Source: a virus
Virus record (IMG/VR): IMGVR_UViG_3300035698_022255
Coordinates: 1-58,386 of that record
Strand: one strand, 5' to 3'
Length of the DNA: 58,386 nucleotides
Below, one piece after another: positions 40,275 to 47,945 of this stretch (positions are counted from its first letter, which is position 1; every line of letters starts with the position of its first letter). The position numbers and the translations under genes are program-made. The notes under the pieces were generated by a model. It had not been told where the DNA came from, made no database searches, and was given only the letters and a program-made list of their open reading frames with translations.

Positions 40275-40919
40275 ATGATGCCAACAGAAGGGCTGGTCCA
40301 AAAGGTGTCCGTGCCGGAAGGACGGAGCGGGGACTGGTCGGTGGAACGGTTTGACATCTCGCAAGACGAGGCGTCCCAATTCAACCTGCGCGCGGCATTC
40401 CAGTTCGGCGCAGGACGAGGAGGCCCCCTACGGCGAGTTACGGCCGACACTTACACCAGGCTCATGCACAACCGCACAATGGTCATGTCCGACACGCCTG
40501 CCGATGGGCAAGACCATCTCGTTCCGGTGTTGAAAGCGCGAGTGCTCGGCGGCCACGTCCTGCTCCACGGCCTCGGCCTGGGAATGGTCCTCAACGCAAT
40601 CTGCAACCTCGGGACTTGCTCGCACATTACCGTGGTGGAAATCGCGCCAGAGGTCATCGACCTGGTAGGCAAGCATTGCCTCGACAAGTGGGGCGCGGGG
40701 TTAGTCACAATTCTCCAGGACGACGCCCTCACCTGGCAGCCCCCGAAGGACGCGAAGTACTCGGTGGTGTGGCACGACATCTGGTCAGCCATATCTGACG
40801 ACAACCTGCGCAGCATGCGCCGGCTCCACCGTCGGTTTGGGAATCGGTGCATATGGCAGGGCTCCTGGGCACGAGACATACTGGAGAACTACATCCGGCT
40901 CTACGGCCCATCGTTCTAA
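40275..40919 (+). CDS. Class I SAM methyltransferase-like protein
   Basis: 214 aa, AAGGAGCACAAC before a double ATG. HVLLHGLGLGMVLNAI is a motif I glycine loop, HITVVEIAPEVIDLV motif II with its Glu, and VTILQDDALTWQP motif III. This order resembles spermidine-synthase-type and small-molecule methyltransferase folds. No SPPY or NPPY, so DNA amino-methylation is unlikely. Target unknown; a hypermodification step on a base is one possibility. Confidence 0.6.
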   Translation: MMPTEGLVQKVSVPEGRSGDWSVERFDISQDEASQFNLRAAFQFGAGRGGPLRRVTADTYTRLMHNRTMVMSDTPADGQDHLVPVLKARVLGGHVLLHGLGLGMVLNAICNLGTCSHITVVEIAPEVIDLVGKHCLDKWGAGLVTILQDDALTWQPPKDAKYSVVWHDIWSAISDDNLRSMRRLHRRFGNRCIWQGSWARDILENYIRLYGPSF

Positions 40920-40984
40920 GCACGGTGGTCCACGCGCAGCAGGCGGGGACATCACACAGATCCACAATCCACGAGGAGCATAGC

Positions 40985-41587
40985 ATGCCAGCAAAACTGT
41001 CCAGGAAAAAACGGAAACATGCGGCGACCCTATTCCTCAAGCATCGGGCTCTGGCAAGACGGCTGGCAAAGCGCTTTGCTGGGCAATTCAACCGACCCTA
41101 TGACGAGATGATTGGTCAGGCAGAAGGACGCCTGGCATATGAGCTCTGTGAGCGATGGGAAAGATACGACCCCACACGAGCGGCCGAAAGCACTTGGATC
41201 TACTGGTGCGTCTATTGGGGGCTCAAGACCTACTGCTGCAACCTCCAGCGGGAGCCCATCCAGTTTGCCGTGCTGGAGGAGGAGGACACGGTCAACACTT
41301 CCCCGTCGCCAACATCGGCAGGCAGCCGGCTCATGCACATCATCTCGGAACTGACAACGGAGGCCCGCACGCTCGTCTCAATAATATTGTGTGCGCCCGC
41401 CGAGATTGCGGAGGACGTGACTGTGCTAACCCGCGCACGAGGACGGCGCGCAGTGCGGGGCTACCTAACGGAGCAGCTGCGGTGGGACGCCGCACAATTG
41501 GAAAAGGCTTGGACGGAGGTGGAGACATGGCTCCGAACATACGAGGCTGGCGATCCATCCTGCGGCGGTTCCAGCGTCGTGGTGTGA
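40985..41587 (+). CDS. Sigma-factor-like protein
   Basis: 200 aa from the ATG at 40985 (GAGGAGCATAGC). The basic N-terminus (KLSRKKRKHAATLFLKHRALARRLAKRFAGQFN) leads into PYDEMIGQAEGRLAYELCERWERYDPTRAAESTWIYWCVYWGLKTYC. That segment has the region-2 pattern of sigma70 proteins: D-E/Q helix, YDP-x-x-x-STWIY and then a helix. The C-terminus (LTEQLRWDAAQLEKAWTEVETWL) would be region 4-like and is weaker. Likely directs host RNA polymerase to phage promoters, possibly the repeated GATAATAAT sites. Confidence 0.65.
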   Translation: MPAKLSRKKRKHAATLFLKHRALARRLAKRFAGQFNRPYDEMIGQAEGRLAYELCERWERYDPTRAAESTWIYWCVYWGLKTYCCNLQREPIQFAVLEEEDTVNTSPSPTSAGSRLMHIISELTTEARTLVSIILCAPAEIAEDVTVLTRARGRRAVRGYLTEQLRWDAAQLEKAWTEVETWLRTYEAGDPSCGGSSVVV

Positions 41588-42903
41588 GGTTCATCGAGCG
41601 GCGCGCAGGCCGGGCCCTCGTTGCGGATGACATGGGGCTGGGCAAAACGCTACAGGCGATTGCATGGCTGGTCCGGCATCCTGAGGCCCGGCCTGCGCTC
41701 ATCGTATGTCCCGCCAGCGTCAAGCATCACTGGCGCCGGGAATGTCAGCAGTATGGAAACATTGCGGTCACAATGCTGGTGGGCCGGACGCCACACAATC
41801 CAGACGGCCAGGTATGGATCATCAACTACTCAATCCTGGCCTGGTGGACGACGACATTGGGCGACCGGAAACCCCGCGCGCTCATCATCGACGAGTGCCA
41901 CTACGTAAAAAACCGAGCGGCCAAGCGCACGAAAGCCTGCCAGAAATTGGCGCGCCTATGTCCCAACGTCATCGCCTTGTCAGGCACCCCGATCTTGAGC
42001 AGGCCCGTAGAATTCTTCCCGGTGCTCAACATGATTGCTCCACGGGATTTCACCTCCTTCTGGAAATACGCAATGGCTTATTGTGACCCCAAGCCTGGGT
42101 TCCGTGGCCGGGGCTGGGACTTCCGCGGCGCGAGCCACGTAGGAGAACTCAGCAGCCGGGTGGGGCCATACATGATTCGCCGCACGAAGGAGGAGGTGCT
42201 AAAGGAGCTGCCACAAAAAACTCGTGTGACCTTGCCCGTCGAGATCGACAACCGGGCCGAATACATCGAGGCCCGGGAACACTTCCTACGCTGGCTCGCC
42301 AAGGTGGGTGGAAAGCAAGCCGCGAGGCGTGCAGCTAACGCACAACATCTCGTCAGACTCGGCAAGCTGAAGCGCCTGGCAGCGGAGGGCAAACTTCAGA
42401 GCCTCAAGACATGGATCAAAGACTGGCTGGAAGAGACAGGAGAAAAGCTCGTCGTGTTCGGGCGTCATCGCTCGATCATTGGAGCCCTACACGACACTTT
42501 CCCAGCAGCCGCCGTAATCACGGGGGCAACGCCGGTGGACAAGCGTGAGGCGGAAATAGCGGCTTTCAGAAGCGATAAGCGGTGCCGTGTGTTCCTTGGC
42601 AACATACAGGCTGCCGGAACAGGGCTGGACGGGCTGCAACGGGCATCCAGTACCGTCCTATTCGCGGAGCTGGGCTGGACGCCAGCCGAACACGACCAGG
42701 CCGAGGACCGCGTACTGCGAATCGGCCAGGAGGCAGACCGGTGCCTCATCTACTACATGATTGGATTGGAGACCATCGAGGAGAAAGTGCTCGCCATTGT
42801 GCAGAAGAAGCGAAACATCGTCAACGGAATTCTGGATGGCCACGGTGCTCGTGCAAACGTGACCCACCTACTACTCGACTCAATGAGGAGAGAAGAGCAA
42901 TGA
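41527..42903 (+). CDS. SNF2-family DNA helicase/translocase
   Basis: 458 aa from the ATG at 41527 (GGAGGTGGAGAC), overlapping the sigma-like gene by 61 bp. Motifs in order: DDMGLGKTLQAI (I, residues 35-46), LIVCPASVKHHWRRE (Ia), LIIDECHYVKN (II), LSGTPILSRPVEFF (III), KLVVFGRHRSI (IV), GLDGLQRASSTVLFAELGW (V) and HDQAEDRVLRIGQ (VI). This set matches SMARCAL1/annealing-helicase-type SNF2 proteins common in phages. Probably remodels replication forks or removes proteins from DNA. Confidence 0.85.
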   Translation: MAPNIRGWRSILRRFQRRGVRFIERRAGRALVADDMGLGKTLQAIAWLVRHPEARPALIVCPASVKHHWRRECQQYGNIAVTMLVGRTPHNPDGQVWIINYSILAWWTTTLGDRKPRALIIDECHYVKNRAAKRTKACQKLARLCPNVIALSGTPILSRPVEFFPVLNMIAPRDFTSFWKYAMAYCDPKPGFRGRGWDFRGASHVGELSSRVGPYMIRRTKEEVLKELPQKTRVTLPVEIDNRAEYIEAREHFLRWLAKVGGKQAARRAANAQHLVRLGKLKRLAAEGKLQSLKTWIKDWLEETGEKLVVFGRHRSIIGALHDTFPAAAVITGATPVDKREAEIAAFRSDKRCRVFLGNIQAAGTGLDGLQRASSTVLFAELGWTPAEHDQAEDRVLRIGQEADRCLIYYMIGLETIEEKVLAIVQKKRNIVNGILDGHGARANVTHLLLDSMRREEQ

Positions 42904-43118
42904 GACCCACCCCTGAGACACTTCCCCCCGCCCCCTACCCGAAACCCGACGGGGAGGCGGCAGAGGAAACGTGCGCCTTCTTCATCCACAAAGTCCCGCT
43001 CTCGACAAAGGCTGCTTTCAAGGCCGCGTGCGCAAAACGAAACATCAGTATGAGGACGGCCGTCATGTCCTTTCTCCAAGCGTTCGACGGCGAGGACAGA
43101 GGCACAGATGCGAATTGA
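42900..43118 (+). CDS. Small ribbon-helix-helix-like protein
   Basis: 72 aa, ATG overlapping the helicase stop (ATGA). After a Pro-rich N-terminus, KVPLSTKAAFKAACAKRNISMRTAVMSFLQAF reads like a beta strand, helix A and helix B of a ribbon-helix-helix protein. A DNA-binding regulator or a partner of the adjacent primase are possible. It overlaps the primase gene by 11 bp. Confidence 0.55.
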   Translation: MRPTPETLPPAPYPKPDGEAAEETCAFFIHKVPLSTKAAFKAACAKRNISMRTAVMSFLQAFDGEDRGTDAN

Positions 43119-44058
43119 CCTCCCCCGCCTGTGCAGACGCTACAGCATCGACTTCGCCGAAGCCGGAGAGCACCATCATGCCCACCAGGGATGGATACAA
43201 GTCAACTGTCCGTTCTGTGCGGGAGGCACATCCGGGCTGCACATGGGCTACAGCATAGAAACCAGCGTATTCCATTGCTGGCGGTGTGGCACACACAAGT
43301 CTCTTGACACCCTGGCCGCCCTGCTAAACACGTCCTCGAAGGCCGCAACCCTCCGGGCCGTCCAGCCGTTCATCGTCCAGGACACCGGGCGGGATGGGCC
43401 GCCCTCCCTTACCACCGCCCCTGAGGTCACGACAGGGGTGAGGAGGCGCTCCTGTCCCATCCCGCCCAACCTCGGCGTGCTCAGGCTCCAGCACACACGA
43501 TACCTGGAAAAGCGATCCTTCCATCCGCCAACACTTGCCCATACCTGGGATCTACAAGGGTGTGGCCCAAGCGGAGGCTTGTGGGCATGGCGTATCGTTG
43601 CGCCCGTTCGGGACTCCTCAGGGCACGTCACGGCCTACTTAGGACGGACAATCCAGGACGACATGCGGCCCAAGTATCGGATGACAGGACACGAGGACAT
43701 CCGACAGGACCCTCGCTCCATCCTTTACGGCATCGACAAGGTGCCGGGAGAAAGCGTCGTGGTCGTCGAGGGGCCAACAGATGTCTGGCGCCTCGGCCCA
43801 GGAGCAGTGGCGCTATTAGGCATTGGATGGAAAGTCGGGCAGGCCAACATCCTGCGGAGCTTCGAGAAGCGATACATCATGCTGGACCCTGGTCATGTTG
43901 CCCAGGCACAAGCCGAACACCTGGCCGCATGGCTCGGCATGTTCAACGGCCAGACAGAACTCATCACGGACCTCCGCACAGACCCCGGTGATATGTCACC
44001 AGAAATAGCGCGGCAGGTAATGGACAATCTTGGAATGGGAGGGCACAATGAGGGGTGA
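43108..44058 (+). CDS. DNA primase (zinc finger plus Toprim)
   Basis: 316 aa. Lays RNA primers for replication. The N-terminus has the zinc site CPFC...FHCWRC (residues about 33-57) after a HAHQGW strand, as in DnaG/T7-like primases. The middle has LQHTRYLEKRSFHP and LGRTIQDDMRPKYR. The Toprim part has SVVVVEGPTDVWRLG (conserved Glu), VALLGIGW and YIMLDPGH (DxD position). The DnaB-like helicase is two genes on. Confidence 0.85.
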   Translation: MRIDLPRLCRRYSIDFAEAGEHHHAHQGWIQVNCPFCAGGTSGLHMGYSIETSVFHCWRCGTHKSLDTLAALLNTSSKAATLRAVQPFIVQDTGRDGPPSLTTAPEVTTGVRRRSCPIPPNLGVLRLQHTRYLEKRSFHPPTLAHTWDLQGCGPSGGLWAWRIVAPVRDSSGHVTAYLGRTIQDDMRPKYRMTGHEDIRQDPRSILYGIDKVPGESVVVVEGPTDVWRLGPGAVALLGIGWKVGQANILRSFEKRYIMLDPGHVAQAQAEHLAAWLGMFNGQTELITDLRTDPGDMSPEIARQVMDNLGMGGHNEG

Positions 44059-44884
44059 ACATCCCTACCGTCACGCAACGATTCCCGCCCAGCTTTTCAC
44101 CATGGTGGAGGTCGGGAAGATCACGACACAAGAAGGATGGCTCCTCGCGCTCATTGATGCCATGGACGAGCCCCCAAGTTCCGGCTGTTGCTTGACCGAT
44201 GTTGACCTCGCGGTTCTCATGGGAGCAACGGACGCTTGGATGGAGCAGAAGATTCGACAGCTCCTGAAGAAACGGCTTCTCGTTGACATCGGTGTGGGAG
44301 GCGAGAATCCCCGGCAACTAATTGTCAGTTGGAACCTCGGATTCAACGTCACTTGTTCTAGCGCGCCGTACTCTAATTCTATACCCCGTGAAGGGTGGGG
44401 CCTATACGGGGGCCCCTTAGGGCCCCGTAAGGCCCCCTTACCTGGACGTAGGTTGCAACTGAAAAAACCTGATACCAACATTCCTCCACAACAAACTCGT
44501 TCTCGTAGATGCCATTCCCATATCCATGCACGCTGGCAGCACCTCGCAGAGCTCCTACACCACGCGGTTTTCGAGCACACCAAAGTGGATAGAACACGAC
44601 ACCTACGGGACTGGGCGAATCAGCTCCGGCTTCTTCATGCCAGGGACAAGGTTGCCATTACGAGAATCCGAGCCGTGCTGAGGTGGTATGCTTCCCAGTT
44701 CCCGAACCCGGGAAAGTTCATCCCACAAGCATTTAGTGGGGGGTCCTTTCGCGGGAAGTTCGTCAAGCTGGAAGCCGCCATGCGCCGCGAGCTGCAGGAC
44801 GACACAGGAGAACAACCTCCTGCTTACAAGATCAGGGATGGCGGCGAATTGTCAGACGAGGACGAGGAAGGTCTCGGAATGTAA
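44048..44884 (+). CDS. Winged-helix replication protein (initiator or helicase loader candidate)
   Basis: 278 aa from the ATG at 44048 (GGGAGGGCACA), overlapping the primase stop. Residues about 15-95 look like a winged helix (ITTQEGWLLALIDAMDE...CCLTDVDLAVLMGATDAWMEQKIRQLLKKRLL). A low-complexity linker encoded by a GC palindrome (44409-44426) follows. The C-terminal helical part (HLRDWANQLRLLHARDKVAITRIRAVLRWYASQFPNPGKFIPQAFSGGSFRGKF) resembles DnaD/replisome-organiser proteins. Position between primase and helicase supports helicase loading. Confidence 0.6.
   Translation: MRGEHPYRHATIPAQLFTMVEVGKITTQEGWLLALIDAMDEPPSSGCCLTDVDLAVLMGATDAWMEQKIRQLLKKRLLVDIGVGGENPRQLIVSWNLGFNVTCSSAPYSNSIPREGWGLYGGPLGPRKAPLPGRRLQLKKPDTNIPPQQTRSRRCHSHIHARWQHLAELLHHAVFEHTKVDRTRHLRDWANQLRLLHARDKVAITRIRAVLRWYASQFPNPGKFIPQAFSGGSFRGKFVKLEAAMRRELQDDTGEQPPAYKIRDGGELSDEDEEGLGM
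44409..44426 (+). other. GC palindrome GGGGCCCC-TTA-GGGCCCC inside the winged-helix gene
   Basis: Perfect seven-to-eight-base arms around TTA, followed by a further related GGCCCCC at 44431. It encodes the Gly/Pro linker of the replication protein. Initiator genes often contain the origin; I flag this as an origin candidate without further evidence (no AT-rich unwinding region or iterons seen beside it). Confidence 0.3.
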
Positions 44885-44899
44885 TTAGGAGAAGGTTCT

Positions 44900-46327
44900 G
44901 TGAAGCGACAACCAGTAGAAACGCATACGGAACGACGGCTCCTTACCGCAATGATTGTAAGCGACAACTTCCTGGCTGCTGCAACCCCCATTCTCGATGC
45001 CGCCCTATTCGGAACACCTCATGCGCAGCAGATTGTGAGATGGTGTGTCGATTATTTCCAGCAGTATGGCGGCGCACCCAAGCGCCATATCGAGTCCTTG
45101 TATCTTGCCTGGGCAGCAAAGCAGGGGGAGGAGGACGACCACGCGGATGCCTTGCACGGATTCCTCAGCGAGCTCTCGGATCAGTATGAGGATGGCGAGG
45201 ATCAGAACGTGCCATTCCTCCTCGACGAGCTAAGTACGTTCCTAACTCTCCGCAAGGCCACAGCGCTTCGCGACGGACTGGAATGGGCGCTACTGGAAGG
45301 CGACGTGGCACGCATAGCCGAGAGCATCGAGGAGTTCCACCAGGTCGGGTATGAGACGGAAGCAGGATTCGACTTGCTCGGCGAGGAGGCGCCATGGCAG
45401 CGGGCCTTTGCAGAGCCCCCTGATGCCATGCTCTCGTTCCCCGGGGAGGCAGGCGAGTTCCTCGGGCCCGCGCTTGTGCGTGACAGCCTTATCGCCATAC
45501 AGGGTCCTGAGAAGCGGGGGAAAACCTGGTGGTGTGTCGAGTTCGTTATGCGGGCGCTTCGGAACCGAAAGAAGGTTGCGTTCTTCCAGGTAGGCGACCT
45601 GAGCGAGGGGCAGTTGATGAAGCGGATGGGAGTCCGATTGTCGGGCCGTCCCCTGTGGAAGACGCAGTGCGGCCGTGTCGCCGTGCCGGTGGGCATCGAG
45701 CGGGCGGACACGGGAGATGATGAAGGGGCCCCGCCATTCGCTGTGGAGGTGCGGCACAAGATCTGCCGACATCCGGTGTCCTATGCCGGGTCTTTGCGTG
45801 CCGTCCGTCGATTCCTCCGCGGGTGCGGCATCCCCGCGAATCGGCCATACCTAATGAGTAGCGTCCATTCCAATAGCAGCATCAACGTGGCGGGAATTAC
45901 GACGATCCTACAGACCTGGCAGCGGACGCGGGATTTTGTCCCGGACGTGATCGTAATAGACTACGCCGACATCCTGGCGCCCGAAGATGCACGACAGGTG
46001 GGGCGGGATCGAATCAACGAGACCTGGATGGCGTTGCGGAGATTGAGTCAGGACTATCACGCCCTGGTCCTCGTGCCTACGCAAGCTGACGCCGCGAGCT
46101 ACGAGCAGGTGACCCAGAGCATGAGAAATTTCTCCGAGGACAAGCGCAAGCAAGCCCACTGCACAGGAGTGCTTGGGCTCAATCAGACGCCCCCCGAAAA
46201 GCAGGCGCAGGTAATGCGGCTCAACTGGATCGTGCTGCGCGAGAGCCCCTTCTTGGCACACCGTTGTCTCTACGTTGGACAATGCCCCACCCTCGGGAGG
46301 GCTTACTGTTGCGGCGCCGTGCTGTGA
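44900..46327 (+). CDS. DnaB-like replicative helicase
   Basis: 475 aa, GTG start after TTAGGAGAAGGTTCT. Residues 1-110 form a DnaB N-terminal-like helical domain. The RecA-like core starts near residue 190: LIAIQGPEKRGKTWW (Walker A 202-209), KVAFFQVGDLSEGQLMKRM, and VIVIDYADIL (Walker B, with Q of motif H2 in LVPTQADAASY). It would unwind the fork ahead of the phage polymerase. A Cys-rich segment (TQCGRVAVP, KICRHP) is unusual. Last gene before the 58-bp repeat and modification operon. Confidence 0.8.
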   Translation: MKRQPVETHTERRLLTAMIVSDNFLAAATPILDAALFGTPHAQQIVRWCVDYFQQYGGAPKRHIESLYLAWAAKQGEEDDHADALHGFLSELSDQYEDGEDQNVPFLLDELSTFLTLRKATALRDGLEWALLEGDVARIAESIEEFHQVGYETEAGFDLLGEEAPWQRAFAEPPDAMLSFPGEAGEFLGPALVRDSLIAIQGPEKRGKTWWCVEFVMRALRNRKKVAFFQVGDLSEGQLMKRMGVRLSGRPLWKTQCGRVAVPVGIERADTGDDEGAPPFAVEVRHKICRHPVSYAGSLRAVRRFLRGCGIPANRPYLMSSVHSNSSINVAGITTILQTWQRTRDFVPDVIVIDYADILAPEDARQVGRDRINETWMALRRLSQDYHALVLVPTQADAASYEQVTQSMRNFSEDKRKQAHCTGVLGLNQTPPEKQAQVMRLNWIVLRESPFLAHRCLYVGQCPTLGRAYCCGAVL

Positions 46328-46349
46328 CATGCACGAGACGTGCCGGGGT

Positions 46350-46407
46350 TCTCCGGGTCCCGGAAGGTCGCGACCTCGGAGGGGCTTCCGCATCCAGGAC
46401 GTGCCGA
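46350..46407 (+). repeat. 58-bp leader repeat, copy 2 (inverse of 32016-32073)
   Basis: Identical for 58 bases to the element before the portal gene. It lies in the 161-bp gap after the helicase and before the small zinc-protein gene, oriented with rightward transcription. Its flanks also share GTGCCGGG-like sequence with copy 1, so the homology may be longer but diverged. Confidence 0.9.
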
Positions 46408-46460
46408 GGTTTAGGCGGGGTGAAATCGCAGTTAGAACGGCAAGGCCCGTTGGCGGGGCT

Positions 46461-46469
46461 GATAATAAT
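46461..46469 (+). promoter_or_regulatory. AT-rich GATAATAAT motif before the modification operon
   Basis: TGATAATAAT stands out in a GC-rich gap 20 bp before the ATG at 46489. The same motif occurs at 48633-48641 and, as GATAATATT, at 56510-56518, each before a gene. It looks like an extended -10 element without a good -35, possibly used by the phage sigma-like factor. Confidence 0.45.
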
Positions 46470-46488
46470 GTGTCGGAAATCGACAGGA

Positions 46489-46911
46489 ATGGAGAAGACG
46501 CTCGTGGCAAAAGCAAAGGCCGGGAAGAAAGCGAAGGTTCCAAAACTACGCGGGGCAGACGAGTTGCTGCCAAAGGCGGTGCGGAGGAAACTCCAAGCGA
46601 TGCCGTCTATTTATCGCCGACGGTATCGGGAGGCCATGCGCGGACGCAGCCGAAAGGCAGCAATGGAAAGCTTTTGCATGGAATGCTTCGGCTGGGAGGG
46701 GCGACAGGTTGCACATTGCACGGACGTTTCTTGTCCGCTTTATCCCTACAGGCCGGGACGGCTGACGGGTCCCGAGGCTGTTACGCCCAAGGAGACGGCT
46801 AAGAGGCCGAAAGCGGCCCGTGCTCGAACGGAACGGGATGGGAAGGCGCAAAGACACGTCAAGGGGACAAAGCCCCGTAGACGCAAGGAGAGCGACGCTC
46901 ATGGGAGTTAG
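46489..46911 (+). CDS. Small basic zinc-finger-like protein
   Basis: 140 aa from the ATG at 46489 (cgacagga upstream). It is very basic, with the core MPSIYRRRYREAMRGRSRKAAMESFCMECFGWEGRQVAHCTDVSCPLYPYRP carrying four Cys (C-x2-C, C-x5-C) that could hold zinc. This core is a family I have seen in phages and prophages, function unknown; a DNA- or RNA-binding role is likely. The tail (RPKAARARTERDGKAQRHVKG) is disordered and basic. It overlaps queD by 11 bp. Confidence 0.65.
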   Translation: MEKTLVAKAKAGKKAKVPKLRGADELLPKAVRRKLQAMPSIYRRRYREAMRGRSRKAAMESFCMECFGWEGRQVAHCTDVSCPLYPYRPGRLTGPEAVTPKETAKRPKAARARTERDGKAQRHVKGTKPRRRKESDAHGS

Positions 46912-47437
46912 CACAACCGCAGAAATACAATGCACATTCCGTGTCTGCAAAACCATCCGGTTCGAGGCGGCCCACCAGCTGGAGCGTGCATATAGCAAGG
47001 CGTGTGTCGAGAGCATCCACGGCCACTCATACAGAGTGGATGTTGTGCTGGCGTCTCGATGCCTCAACCCCGACCTGATGGTCCTGGACTTCGGTCTGAT
47101 AAGCAAAGCCTTGGCGCAGGTTGTCGAGGAATGGGACCACGCGCTTATCCTGCCCACGTCGCTCCTCCATAATTCGGAGCTTCCGGATTGCCACAAGGTT
47201 GTCGAGTTCCCCTGCAATCCCACAGCCGAAGTTATGGCTGCCTTCATCTTTGGGCACGTCCAGAAGGCGCTGGCAGTCGAGGTAGAACATGGCGTCATGT
47301 CCAAGGACAATGGGGTGCGTGTGGAACGGGTGCGAGTCCACGAAACGGAGACGAGTTGGGCGGAGGCTACGGCGCCACCGCGTGCGCACCGGCGCGATAC
47401 TGACGACCGTGGTGACCCGGGGACAACGACCCCGTGA
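46901..47437 (+). CDS. queD: 6-carboxy-5,6,7,8-tetrahydropterin synthase
   Basis: 178 aa from the ATG at 46901 (GCAAGGAGAGCGACGCTC). It converts dihydroneopterin triphosphate from FolE into carboxytetrahydropterin, the second step to 7-deazaguanines. Diagnostic residues are visible: IRFEAAHQL (zinc His25), CVESIHGHSY (catalytic Cys35 and zinc His40/His42), VLDFGLI, EEWDHALIL, NPTAE and VRVHETETSWAE. The C-terminal ~25 residues are an Arg/Asp/Pro-rich extension beyond the usual end. FolE (49590) and QueE (47946) are in the same operon. Confidence 0.9.
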   Translation: MGVSTTAEIQCTFRVCKTIRFEAAHQLERAYSKACVESIHGHSYRVDVVLASRCLNPDLMVLDFGLISKALAQVVEEWDHALILPTSLLHNSELPDCHKVVEFPCNPTAEVMAAFIFGHVQKALAVEVEHGVMSKDNGVRVERVRVHETETSWAEATAPPRAHRRDTDDRGDPGTTTP

Positions 47438-47450
47438 CGAGGATGATGCG

Positions 47451-47939
47451 ATGAAACCAGACGTCGAGATGCCCGGCGCGCGGCTCTACTGCGGGGATGC
47501 CGTGGACGTGCTGGCGGCGCTCCCGGAGGCGAGCGTCCAGTGCGTCGTGACGAGCCCGCCGTATTGGGGGCTCCGCTCGTACCTGCCGGCAGACCATCCC
47601 GACCAGGGGCGCGAGATCGGGCAGGAGGCGAGCATCGAGGAGCACATGGCGCGGCTGAGCGGGCGCACCGTCCTCTGCTACCGCCCCACCTGCGAGCATG
47701 ACGACGACACCGGCCGCTGCATCGTCCTTGACCCGTTCTCGGGGACGGCCAGCTGCGGCGTGGTCGTCCGTCGCGAGGGCTGCGATTACATCGGCATCGA
47801 CCTGAGCCCGGAGTACACCCAGATGGCCCGCGAGCGCCTGGAGGACCCAATGGCTTCCACATTGCGGAGAAGGAAAAGGACGAGAACAAAAGACGGAAAG
47901 CTGCGTCAGGACACATTCAATCTGCGGAAACGAAAGTAG
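47451..47939 (+). CDS. Miniature DNA methyltransferase (N4-C/N6-A type), probably internally deleted
   Basis: 162 aa. It has CVVTSPPYWGLRSY (catalytic SPPY motif IV) and, after only about 70 residues, VLDPFSGTASCGVVVRREGCDYIGIDLSPEYTQMARERL (SAM-binding motif I). Beta-class methyltransferases usually have about 150-250 residues between these, including the target-recognition domain, so the middle seems lost. The gene is more GC-rich than its neighbours. It may be a dying gene, or a reduced enzyme. It sits between queD and queE. Confidence 0.65.
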   Translation: MKPDVEMPGARLYCGDAVDVLAALPEASVQCVVTSPPYWGLRSYLPADHPDQGREIGQEASIEEHMARLSGRTVLCYRPTCEHDDDTGRCIVLDPFSGTASCGVVVRREGCDYIGIDLSPEYTQMARERLEDPMASTLRRRKRTRTKDGKLRQDTFNLRKRK

Positions 47940-47945
47940 GCCAGA

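Noticed and set aside
32016-46407. Invertible DNA segment driven by a site-specific recombinase
   Set aside because: The inverted 58-bp copies exist, but no serine or tyrosine recombinase was recognised and inversion would disrupt late gene order; kept only as a secondary idea.
46546-47916. Minus-strand ORF of 456 codons over queD and the methyltransferase
   Set aside because: Shadow frame, Arg/Pro/Ser-rich, against strongly supported queD and zinc-protein genes.
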